Below are positions 1-9,558 of a stretch of DNA of 25,211 nt, in pieces. A model generated the notes under the pieces. That model had not been told where the DNA came from. It did not search any database and was given only the letters and a program-made list of their open reading frames with translations. Origin of the DNA: a bacterium (GTDB lineage: Bacteria > Verrucomicrobiota > Verrucomicrobiae > Limisphaerales > J093); NCBI GenBank assembly GCA_021839785.1, contig JAKCAB010000256.1, positions 1-25,211 on the forward strand. The letters run 5' to 3'. The position numbers and the translations under genes are program-made. The stretch's first letter is position 1. Each line of letters opens with the position of its first letter.

Positions 1-258
1 GAGGCCGGCCGCGAGCGTTTCGCTCGAAAAACCCAGCTCGGCCGGTCCGCGCGCCAGCGCCTGGCGCCGGTACGGATTCGCCGGGTCCAACCAGTCCTCC
101 GCCAGCGCGGCGATCGCTTCGATGAGGTCGGGCGTGGTGCGCTCGGCCAGGTAGCGGCGCCGGTTGCTTTTCACCGCGAGGCAGGCGTCGGTGATCATGG
201 CCGGCGTCAGCGCGCTGCGGTCCGGCAGGTCGGCCAGAAAATAGTGCGGCAGGTTCAT
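1..258 (-). CDS. Probable LuxC-type acyl-CoA reductase, N-terminal part only
   Basis: Reading leftwards from an ATG at 258, the frame stays open to the window edge and gives 86 residues beginning MNLPHYFLADLPD, so the gene is truncated by the window, not by mutation. LuxC-type reductases reduce activated fatty acids to aldehydes using NADPH, with LuxE supplying the acyl group. The visible part carries no catalytic motif. The call rests on its general resemblance to the N-terminus of bacterial LuxC-like proteins (an alternating hydrophobic and Arg-rich region ending in GFSSETLAAGL) and on the LuxE-like gene two positions upstream in the same operon. Its ATG overlaps the TGA of the MFS gene (ATGA at 258-255), so translation is probably coupled. 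It could be another aldehyde dehydrogenase-like protein; the rest of the gene would decide. Confidence 0.55.
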   Translation of the reverse strand, partial: MNLPHYFLADLPDRSALTPAMITDACLAVKSNRRRYLAERTTPDLIEAIAALAEDWLDPANPYRRQALARGPAELGFSSETLAAGL

Positions 259-1541
259 GGCGCCTCCGGCAGGGTGGGCAACACCGGCAATTCAGCCGGA
301 AGGGCGCGAGCGCCCGCCTCGGTCGCTTCCCGCCGCTCGCGGCGCCCCAACGCCCGCAGGCATGGCAGCGCGCCGAGCGACACGACCATCAGCACCGCCA
401 GCCCGGCGTAGGTGCCGTGGTAACTCACCGCGTCGCTGGCGGTCGCGCCCAGCGCTTTCACCCGCGCGCCGGCCCACCAGTGGCCGAGATTGCCGATCAA
501 GCCGATGATCGTGAGAAACACGCCGAACACGCGGCCGCGAATCGCTGCCGGCACCGCCGTCAACAGCGCGGCCTCCACCATCGGATAGTTGGCGAGGATG
601 AAAAAGCCGTAGGCCAACAGCAGCGGAATCACCCACGCCGTGGCGACGTGCGGGAACGCCGCGATCAACAGCGCCGACATCGACAGCACAAACGCGATCC
701 AGCGCAGCCGGGCGCGGTCGCTCAGGTGGCCCAGCAGCGGATTGCTCACCACGCCGACCAGGAAAATCGCGCTCAGCGCGAAGCCGGTGGCCTTCACGTT
801 GAAGCCGTGCGCGGCCTGCAGGAACAACGACCCCAGACTGGCCATGCCGCACGCGGCGAAGTCACGCAGGCTGATGAACGCGGCGGCGGCCAGGAACAAC
901 CCCCAAAGCGCCGGCGTCGGAAACAACTTTGTTGCGTGCGCGCTTTCGGGCGTTGCCGTCGCCGGTGTTTCCTCGGCGAGCCAGGCAAACACCGTGGCCG
1001 AAGCCAGTCCCGCCAACCCGAGTTCCAGCATGGGCGCCTGCCAGCCCGCCGTTTCCGCCCGCCACCCCACATAGAGCGGGCCGAGGAAAAACCCCGCGCT
1101 GGCGCCGATGCCGATCAGGCCCAGCGCGCGGCCCGTTTGTTGCGGGTACAAACCCACCACCAGCGCCGTCGCCGCCGGGTGATAAAACGACCCGCCGACC
1201 CCCGCCACCACGACGCTGAACAGCGCCACGGCGTAATTGGGCGCGACGGCCAGGCCGATGAAGCCCAGCGCATTCAACGCCAGGCCGGCCGCCAGCAGGC
1301 GCTTGCGACTGTGTCGGTCCGCCAGCACGCCCAGCGGGTAACTCGGCAGGAAATAGGCCACCATCATCACCGTGGTCAGCGAGGTCGCCGCCGCCACACT
1401 GGGCAGGTGGAGGTCGCGCTGGATCGGCAGGTAAACCGGCAGCAACGCCACGTTGTAAAGGTGGTTGAAGCCGTGCAGGAGTCCGACCAGCCAGAGCGTG
1501 CGGCCGTGACCGCCCGCGCGATTTGTGCCCGCGCCACTCAT
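255..1541 (-). CDS. MFS transporter, 12-TM type
   Basis: A 428-residue integral membrane protein, presumably a proton-driven exporter of a small molecule across the inner membrane. Alternating hydrophobic segments run through its whole length. The MFS motif A loop GVLADRHSRKR at residues 71-81 follows the second membrane segment, and a related loop (GHLSDRARLRW) marks the second half. The HGFNHLYN segment near residue 23 recalls the fosmidomycin-resistance (Fsr) branch of MFS. I chose the ATG at 1541 because it overlaps the TGA of the upstream luxE-like gene. The longer open frame to 1853 is an Arg-rich antisense shadow of that gene. The stop overlaps the start of the next gene. An exporter between LuxE- and LuxC-like genes suggests it moves a product or precursor of that pathway. 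Substrate unknown. Confidence 0.88.
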   Translation of the reverse strand: MSGAGTNRAGGHGRTLWLVGLLHGFNHLYNVALLPVYLPIQRDLHLPSVAAATSLTTVMMVAYFLPSYPLGVLADRHSRKRLLAAGLALNALGFIGLAVAPNYAVALFSVVVAGVGGSFYHPAATALVVGLYPQQTGRALGLIGIGASAGFFLGPLYVGWRAETAGWQAPMLELGLAGLASATVFAWLAEETPATATPESAHATKLFPTPALWGLFLAAAAFISLRDFAACGMASLGSLFLQAAHGFNVKATGFALSAIFLVGVVSNPLLGHLSDRARLRWIAFVLSMSALLIAAFPHVATAWVIPLLLAYGFFILANYPMVEAALLTAVPAAIRGRVFGVFLTIIGLIGNLGHWWAGARVKALGATASDAVSYHGTYAGLAVLMVVSLGALPCLRALGRRERREATEAGARALPAELPVLPTLPEAP

Positions 1542-2683
1542 GACCGCACCGCCTCCGGCGCGGACATCAGCGAGCACCCGCGCGGTTCGGCCAGCTCCGC
1601 GCGGCCCAGCAACTCGAAGCCATCGCCGCGCCGCACCGCCAAGTCTTCCGTTTGAATCGCCAGCACGGAACGCACATTGGCCAGATCGAACACCCGCAGC
1701 AATCCCGGTTCGCCGTCGCCGACCTCGCGTCCGGTTTCCGGCGAAACGACCACCGTCCGCGCCCACGGCGGGAAGCGAAACACCCGCGATGCGGTGACGC
1801 CGGCCACGGCATCGTAAGCCTGCGAACCGAGTTCGCTCATGCCGTACTCGCAAACGATGCGTTCGGCGGGCACGTCCAGCCGGCGGCCGATCAGCGCGTG
1901 CAACTCCGGCTTGGGGAGCGTGCGCGAACGGCCTTTGTAGCCGCCGGTTTCGAGCACACGCGAGCCGGCCGGCAAAACGAATCGGCGCCCCGCCGCTTCG
2001 AGGTGGTCCAGCAAATGAACGAACGAAAACGCGGTGCCCAGCACGCCCAATGGTTCACCGGAACGCTCGGCTTCGGCCAGCGTGGCCGCCGCTGAATCGC
2101 CGTTCAACACCCAGCCGCCGTCCTCGCCGACCGCGCCCGCGAAAGCGGAGTCCGCGCGCCCGAAAGCCACAACCACGCAACGGAACATGTGCGCCAGCGA
2201 CGAATGCGGCGCGGCGTCGGCGGGTGGGGTCAGCGCGAGGAAGCGCAGCCGGTCCGACGCCAGGCGGGGGCGGTCGGGCAGCAGGTGCCGCTCAAACCAG
2301 GGCAGCAATGAAGCCTCGTAAAGCGCCAGCGATTCGGCGTTGTGAAAGTGGCGGCTGGGCGGCTGCCGCGTGGTGCCGCTGGAATGGAACACCGCCGTCC
2401 GATCCGCCGCCGCCAGACTGGTGAACTCGAGTTCCTTGAATGCCGTGGTCGGCACCGCGGGGATGTCGCGCCAGTGGTTCACTTCACTGGGCCGCACGCC
2501 TCGCGCTTCGCAGAATTCGCGGTATGGCGTCACCGCGGCGAATTGCGCGGCGAACAGGTCGAGCGTGAGCGCCCGAAAAATCTCGCCGGCCTCCGGTACG
2601 GCGGGCTCGGAAGCGGCACGTGCGTGCCCGCCGATGAAGGCGCGCACGCGGCGGGTCAGGTTGGAAAAGCAGTCGCTGGACAT
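1538..2683 (-). CDS. LuxE-type acyl-protein synthetase
   Basis: A 381-residue adenylate-forming enzyme of the LuxE family, which activates a fatty acid with ATP and carries it as a thioester for reduction by LuxC. The family signature is clear: the Ser/Thr-rich nucleotide loop HSSGTT at residues 100-105, LTPP at 151-154, and a CEYGMSELGSQAYD block at 278-291. Cys370 in RGCSL lies near the C-terminus, as does the acyl-accepting Cys364 in Vibrio harveyi LuxE. The length matches the family (about 370-380). I chose the ATG at 2683 because upstream residues in the same frame (to 2965) have no family character and run into the fluoride riboswitch on the other strand. No strong ribosome binding site is visible. 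It heads the leftward operon and is divergent from crcB. There are no luxAB luciferase genes here, so the role is probably in lipid or secondary metabolism. Confidence 0.85.
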   Translation of the reverse strand: MSSDCFSNLTRRVRAFIGGHARAASEPAVPEAGEIFRALTLDLFAAQFAAVTPYREFCEARGVRPSEVNHWRDIPAVPTTAFKELEFTSLAAADRTAVFHSSGTTRQPPSRHFHNAESLALYEASLLPWFERHLLPDRPRLASDRLRFLALTPPADAAPHSSLAHMFRCVVVAFGRADSAFAGAVGEDGGWVLNGDSAAATLAEAERSGEPLGVLGTAFSFVHLLDHLEAAGRRFVLPAGSRVLETGGYKGRSRTLPKPELHALIGRRLDVPAERIVCEYGMSELGSQAYDAVAGVTASRVFRFPPWARTVVVSPETGREVGDGEPGLLRVFDLANVRSVLAIQTEDLAVRRGDGFELLGRAELAEPRGCSLMSAPEAVRS

Positions 2684-2913
2684 GCGGTTTTCGTTTGGCG
2701 TCGGCCCCGACGCAGGCTGGTTCGCCGCCACAGCCGAGCGGTGAGCTTGCGTCGAAATCCGCGCCCGCGCAAGCGCGCCGCGCAACGTCAATCCCAGACT
2801 TTTGCGCAGATTCCCGGACCCGTCGCCTCGCTCCGGGCGGGCGGCAATCGTTTTGCCGCAAATCGCGTCTGCGCTGGCTGACGGTTTTTTGATTGTGTTC
2901 GATTCCGGGCCAA

Positions 2914-2919
2914 TATTAG
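2914..2919 (+). promoter_or_regulatory. Possible -10 element of the fluoride operon promoter
   Basis: TATTAG (4 of 6 matches to TATAAT) ends 9 bases before the first conserved base of the riboswitch, which would place transcription start near 2926. The -35 is unclear: TTGATT at 2889-2894 is 19 bases away and TTGTGT at 2893-2898 is 15 bases away. Placement is driven mainly by the riboswitch boundary. Confidence 0.35.
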
Positions 2920-2928
2920 CGTCAGTAC

Positions 2929-3001
2929 GGCAATGGAGTTTGCCTGCTCGCAAGAGGACGAGCAAACCGCCTGCGATGTGTTCAGGGCTGATGACTCCTA
3001 C
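2929..3001 (+). promoter_or_regulatory. Fluoride riboswitch aptamer (crcB motif)
   Basis: The conserved blocks of the crcB/fluoride motif occur in the right order: GGCAATGGAGTTTGCC at 2929-2944, a variable hairpin TGCTCG/CGAGCA, AACCGCC at 2965-2971, then GCTGATGACTCCTAC ending at 3001. The GGAGT in the first block can pair with ACTCC near 2994-2998 to form the pseudoknot that defines this class. Fluoride binding through Mg2+ ions stabilises that pseudoknot (established for the family). The bases used there (2996-2998) are also the first bases of the terminator stem that follows. Ligand should therefore prevent the terminator and turn the operon on. The downstream crcB gene fits exactly. Confidence 0.95.
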
Positions 3002-3030
3002 CGAGATGAAAGCTGTCGGTAGGATTTTTT
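2996..3030 (+). terminator. Riboswitch expression platform: terminator hairpin containing the crcB ribosome binding site
   Basis: TCCTACCGA (2996-3004) pairs perfectly with TCGGTAGGA (3016-3024) around an 11-base loop, followed by six T (3025-3030) and then directly by the crcB ATG at 3031. This is a complete intrinsic terminator overlapping the 3' strand of the aptamer. The only Shine-Dalgarno-like sequence, TAGGA at 3020-3024, is the 3' arm of the stem, so the same hairpin would also hide the ribosome binding site in any read-through transcript. Control may thus be both transcriptional and translational (inference). Confidence 0.9.
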
Positions 3031-3429
3031 ATGCTCAACTACATCTTGGTCGGTCTGGGCAGCGCGATGGGTGGAATCTCCCGCTTTTGGGCTTCGGGCG
3101 TCGTCGCCCGTCGTTATGGCCAGTCGTTCCCTGGGGGCACGCTGTTTGTCAACGTTACTGGCTCCTTCGTAATCGGACTGTTCGCCACGCTCACCGCACC
3201 CGAAGGCCGCTGGCTGGTGGGGCCGGCGGGCCGCAATTTTTTCATGACGGGCTTTTGCGGCGGCTACACCACGTTTTCCTCCTTCAGTTTGCAGACCCTG
3301 AGCCTCGCGCAGGATGAAGAATGGCTCTACGCCGGCGGCAACGCCGTCTTGAATCTGGTCTTGTGCCTGGTCGCGGTCTGGCTGGGCCACGTCCTGGCGG
3401 GAGTCATCAACCCGAAAGGAGGCGCCTGA
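3031..3429 (+). CDS. crcB: Fluoride channel CrcB/Fluc
   Basis: A 132-residue, four-TM protein of the Fluc family. It forms dual-topology homodimeric channels that let fluoride leave the cytoplasm. Signature segments are GGISRF near residue 14, GTLFVNVTGSF with the conserved Asn41, and GFCGGYTTFSSFS. In the last segment Phe82 and Phe85 match the two 'Phe box' residues lining the pore, and the adjacent Thr pair lies where the structural sodium is held. The start at 3031 follows the T-tract of the riboswitch terminator, and the TAGGA sequence 6 bases upstream is its ribosome binding site. There is only one crcB gene, which fits the homodimeric type. The stop is one base before the next gene. Confidence 0.97.
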   Translation: MLNYILVGLGSAMGGISRFWASGVVARRYGQSFPGGTLFVNVTGSFVIGLFATLTAPEGRWLVGPAGRNFFMTGFCGGYTTFSSFSLQTLSLAQDEEWLYAGGNAVLNLVLCLVAVWLGHVLAGVINPKGGA

Positions 3430-3430
3430 T

Positions 3431-3790
3431 ATGCATCTCCCCCACGATGCGCTGTTGCTGCGGGTCTTCATCGGCGAAAGCGACCGGTGGAAGCACCAGC
3501 CGCTTTACGAGGCCATCGTGCTCAAGGCGCGCGAGCTGCACCTGGCCGGCGCGACGGTGCTGCGCGGGCCGATGGGCTTCGGCAAGTCCAGCCGGCTCCA
3601 CACCGCCAAGATTTTGCGCCTCTCGATGGACTTGCCGCTGGTCATCGAAATCGTGGACGCGGAGGAAAAGGTCAACGCCTTTCTCCCGATCCTCGATGAC
3701 ATGATGGGGGCCGGCTTGGTGACGTTGGAAAGGGTGAAGGTGATCGATTACCGCGCGGCCCCGGACTCTCCCGCACCCCCGGAAATTTGA
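3431..3790 (+). CDS. DUF190 family protein
   Basis: A 119-residue soluble protein of the DUF190 family, which has a ferredoxin-like, PII-related fold. It shows the typical course of this family: LLLRVFIGESDRW at the N-terminus, YEAIVLKARELHLAGATVLRG, GFG, then LPLVIEIVDAEEKV. DUF190 genes commonly accompany crcB (family knowledge), but their biochemical role is not established; a trimeric regulatory or nucleotide-binding role is speculation. The start is fixed by a strong ribosome binding site, AAAGGAGG at 3415-3422, which lies within the end of crcB. The C-terminus is Pro-rich (APDSPAPPEI). Confidence 0.9.
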   Translation: MHLPHDALLLRVFIGESDRWKHQPLYEAIVLKARELHLAGATVLRGPMGFGKSSRLHTAKILRLSMDLPLVIEIVDAEEKVNAFLPILDDMMGAGLVTLERVKVIDYRAAPDSPAPPEI

Positions 3791-3803
3791 AAGGCACTCC
3801 GGC

Positions 3804-5021
3804 ATGGACAACATCTGGTTCATCGCGGCGATCTGGATCGGCCTCGCTCTCGTGGCGAGCCTGATTTCCATTCGGGTCGGCATCTCCGTGGCGTTGATCG
3901 AAATCCTCGTCGGCGTCGCAGCGGGCAACATCCACTTCGGCGCCGGCCAGCAAATCCTGCGTTCGACCGACTGGACGAACTTCCTCGCCATGCTCGGCAG
4001 CGGCGTACTGACGTTTCTGGCCGGGGCGGAAATCGATCCGGTCTCCTTGCGCGCCAATTTCCGGGCCAGCATGGCCATTGGCATGGCGGCGTTTGTGCTG
4101 CCGTTCGCCGGGGTCTGGCTCTTCGCGCAATTCGTCCTCGGCTGGCCCATCCATCAAGCGCAAATCGCCGGCATCGCGCTGTCCACCACTTCCGTGGCCG
4201 TGGTCTATGCCGTGATGATTGAAACCCGGCAGAGCGAGACGCCGCTGGGCAAAATGATCCTGGCCGCGTGTTTCATCAACGACCTCGGCACCGTGCTGGC
4301 CCTCGGCCTCATCTTCGCCAACTTCAACCTCTGGCTGCTGGTGTTCGTTGTCGTCACCTGCGTCATGTTGTGGTTCATGCCCAAATGGACCGAGTTCATC
4401 GTCGTGCGGATGGGTGCCACGCGCGTCAGCGAACCGGAAATCAAGTTCATCTTTTTCGTCCTTTTTTTCCTGGGTGGCCTGGCCTCCACCGCCAAAAGCG
4501 AAGCCGTCCTGCCGGCGTATCTCATCGGGTTGGTCGTGGCCGGGGTGTTTCTGCGGGACAAGACGCTGGTGCATCGGATGCGGAGCATCGCCTTCGCGGT
4601 GTTCACGCCGTTTTACTTCATTCGCGCCGGCTCGCTCGTGTTGTTGCCCGTGCTCTGGACCGCGTTGGGCGCAATCGTGATTTTGCTGCTGATCAAGATG
4701 GTCACCAAGTACGTCGGCGTGCTCCCGCTGTCGCGCCTGTATTTCATGCGCCCTCGCGAGGCCAATTACACCACGCTGCTCATGTCCACCGGGCTGACCT
4801 TCGGCACGATCTCCGCCTTGTTCGGCCTGCAAAACCAGATCATTGACCAGCGGCAGTATTCGGTGCTGGTCACGGTCGTCATCCTGAGCGCGTTCGTACC
4901 GACGCTCATCGCGCAGAAATTCTGCGAGCCGTCGCGGCGAACGATGGAGGCCTGGGGGCGGCTCTACCGGCGCAAGACCAATGGCAAAGCGCTGGTGCAA
5001 CCGGTTCCAACGAAAGGCTGA
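3804..5021 (+). CDS. Cation/proton antiporter (CPA superfamily)
   Basis: A 405-residue membrane protein with about 11-12 hydrophobic segments, the normal size for the Na+/H+ exchanger domain. The region LSTTSVAVVYAVM followed by FINDLGTV matches the crossed helices of CPA antiporters. The ion-binding pair is Asn159-Asp160, the arrangement usual in electroneutral exchangers, rather than the Asp-Asp pair of electrogenic NapA/NhaA. There is no C-terminal RCK/TrkA-N regulatory domain, so it is not a full KefB/C. Na+/H+ antiporters are among the genes previously linked to fluoride riboswitches. A plausible job is correcting cytoplasmic acidification caused by HF entry (inference). It lies 13 bases after DUF190 and 2 bases before the stress-protein gene. 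The transported cation cannot be read from the sequence. Confidence 0.88.
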   Translation: MDNIWFIAAIWIGLALVASLISIRVGISVALIEILVGVAAGNIHFGAGQQILRSTDWTNFLAMLGSGVLTFLAGAEIDPVSLRANFRASMAIGMAAFVLPFAGVWLFAQFVLGWPIHQAQIAGIALSTTSVAVVYAVMIETRQSETPLGKMILAACFINDLGTVLALGLIFANFNLWLLVFVVVTCVMLWFMPKWTEFIVVRMGATRVSEPEIKFIFFVLFFLGGLASTAKSEAVLPAYLIGLVVAGVFLRDKTLVHRMRSIAFAVFTPFYFIRAGSLVLLPVLWTALGAIVILLLIKMVTKYVGVLPLSRLYFMRPREANYTTLLMSTGLTFGTISALFGLQNQIIDQRQYSVLVTVVILSAFVPTLIAQKFCEPSRRTMEAWGRLYRRKTNGKALVQPVPTKG

Positions 5022-5023
5022 TT

Positions 5024-7503
<2,480 letters not shown>

Positions 7504-7507
<4 letters not shown>

Positions 7508-9513
7508 ACGCCAACCACCAGCGCCACCTGCTCGTTACCTTCCGGCACATCGACAACCTGCTCTCGGAAGCCGAGCACACGCTGGCGGACGCCGGTTCCG
7601 CCTCCCCCTTCGCCGAACACGCGCAGGACTCGACGCCGGTCCAGCGCAAGGTGATTCACGATTACATCCAGCGCGTGCGCGCAGCGCTGGCCCGCGCCCT
7701 GGCGGACTTGGGGTTGCCCCGGCCCGCGCCGGTGTGTGGCGCGCTCTGGGCCGCGCGCGGACACGTCACCTTCGCGACCATTGCAGTGGCGGAAATGGAG
7801 CCCCAACGGCTGCGCGGCTACGGCGAACTTTCTGACGCGGACATCCCGGCCATTGACCGAATCGTGGCGGAGCTGAACGCCGCCCTCGACCGGCTGGCGG
7901 CGTACCTGGATCAAGGGCCCGATGCCGACCTGCCGGCGCGTCTGGAGAAACTGGAACAAACGCGGGACGAGCTGCCGTTGTTGCGCAAATTGGAGCGGGT
8001 CATCACGGCGCACGGACTGGTCGAGTTTCGCGGCGCGCTGACGGGGCTGCTGGACCGGCTGGAGAATGGCGCCTTCGAAATCGGCGTTTTCGGGCGGGTC
8101 AGTTCCGGCAAGTCGTCGCTCCTGAATCATCTTTTGGGCGAGACGGTTTTGCCGGTGGGGGTCACGCCCGTCACGGCTATTCCCACCCGTATTCGGTTCG
8201 GCGCCGCCCCGCGCGCGATCATCGAGTTTGCGGAAGACCAGGCGGCCGAGGTGGACCTGTCGCGGCTGGCGGAATTTTCGACCGAGCAACAAAACCCCGG
8301 CAACGCGAAGCACGTCGCGCGTATCACCGCCGAAGTGCCGGCGCCGCGGCTGCGCGAAGGCGTCATCTTTGTGGATACGCCAGGGCTGGGATCGCTGGCC
8401 ACCCGCGGCGCCGAGGAAACCGTCGCTTACCTGCCCCGCTGCGACTTGGGTCTGGTGCTCGTGGACGGGGCCGCCACGTTGACGCACGAGGATCTGACCG
8501 TGGTGCAGGCACTCTACCAGGCCGGCGCGCGGGCGATGGTGCTGGCGAGCAAGGCCGATTTGCTCGAGCTGGGCGACCGGGAACGAACCCTAGCCTACAT
8601 CGAGCACCAACTGGCCGGCCAACTCGGCGTCAAGCTGGCAGCGCATCCGGTCAGTGTTTTGGGAGCGGACGCGACGCTGTGCGACCGGTGGTTCGAAGGC
8701 GAATTGCGACCGTTGTTGGAAACGCACCGCGAGCAGGCCGCCGCCTCGCTCAAACGCAAAGTCGGCGGGCTGCGCGAGGCGGTGGTGCGGACGCTCGAAG
8801 CCCGCCTGCAAAGCCCCGGCGCGGCGCCCGCCTTCCGCGCCCGCGCTGCGGAAGCCGCCGCCGGGTTGCGCCAGGCCGAGGCGTTGCTGGGAGCGTCGGA
8901 ACGCGACCTCGGCGATCTGATCGAAAGAGTGCCCTTCCTGGGAATGACCTCGATCGAAACCGCTGCCGACGCGCTAGCCGGTACGTGGCAACAGCACCGT
9001 ACCGCCTCCGCTGAATCAGGCGCCGAATGCGCCGCGGCGCTCAGCCGGGCGCTGGGCGAATGCACCGCCGGCGTGGTGGCGCGGCTGGAAGCGCTCCGCC
9101 GGCAACTGGAAGCGCCCCTGGCCGCGGCGCGCGAGGCGATCGGGGCTGGCGGCGGCGAACCGTTGCCCGGGCCTGCCGGCTTGCCGGGGCTCGATCTGGC
9201 CGTCGTGACGGCGAAGCTGGACGTTCGGCCGCCGCGTTTCCTGCTCCGGCCCGGTCTATCCCGGCTGCGGCGTTCGCTGCGCGCCCAACTCCAGCGCCAA
9301 CTCAGCGAGTCGTTGCCGGACCTGCTCCTCGACTACCGGCGCCGTCTGCGTGCGTGGCTGCACGAGACCTTGATCGGACTGCGCTTCGCTTTTCACGCCC
9401 AAGCCGGCCCGCTGCGGGCACAGTTGGAGGCGCGCGCGACGGTCGCGGCCTCGGAAACCGCGCCCACAAGTCTCCAAGCCGATTGGCAGACACTCCAGCA
9501 ATGGCCGCAGTAA
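7504..9513 (+). CDS. Dynamin-like GTPase, first of a tandem pair
   Basis: A 669-residue large GTPase of the bacterial dynamin-like family, which binds and remodels membranes. About 190 helical residues precede the GTPase domain. G1 is GRVSSGKS (residues 197-204), followed by a G2-like TPVTAIPTR. G3 is DTPG at 291-294, and G4 is SKAD at 349-352 (Ser in place of the usual Thr/Asn). The remaining half is Ala/Arg/Leu-rich helical stalk, with a basic hydrophobic stretch PPRFLLRPGLSRLRRS near 575-590 that could touch lipid. The GTG start at 7504 overlaps the ATPase stop. A second dynamin follows 45 bases downstream. Tandem unequal dynamins often act as heteromers in bacteria (for example LeoA/B/C, and the fused halves of DynA). 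The long N-terminal helical domain is unlike its neighbour. Confidence 0.87.
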
Positions 9514-9558
9514 CTCCCAAGGAACCCGGCGCAAGCCTTCCACTGCTCCCTCTGACCT

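Noticed and set aside
417..1655. Long plus-strand frame opposite the MFS gene
   Set aside because: Arg/Gln/His-rich translation with no motif; typical shadow of a GC-rich gene.
1542..1853. N-terminal extension of the MFS frame giving 532 residues
   Set aside because: It is Arg/Gly-rich, without membrane segments, and wholly antisense-in-frame shadow of the LuxE-like gene; the ATG at 1541 with an ATGA overlap is a better start.
1538..2683. Bioluminescence (lux) operon
   Set aside because: Only LuxE- and LuxC-like genes are seen; no luciferase subunits are present in the window.
2684..2965. Extension of the LuxE-like gene to an upstream start
   Set aside because: No family similarity, and the extra part runs antiparallel through the fluoride riboswitch aptamer.
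3672..5000. 442-residue minus-strand frame opposite the antiporter
   Set aside because: His/Asp/Gln-rich low-complexity translation, the antisense image of a membrane protein gene.
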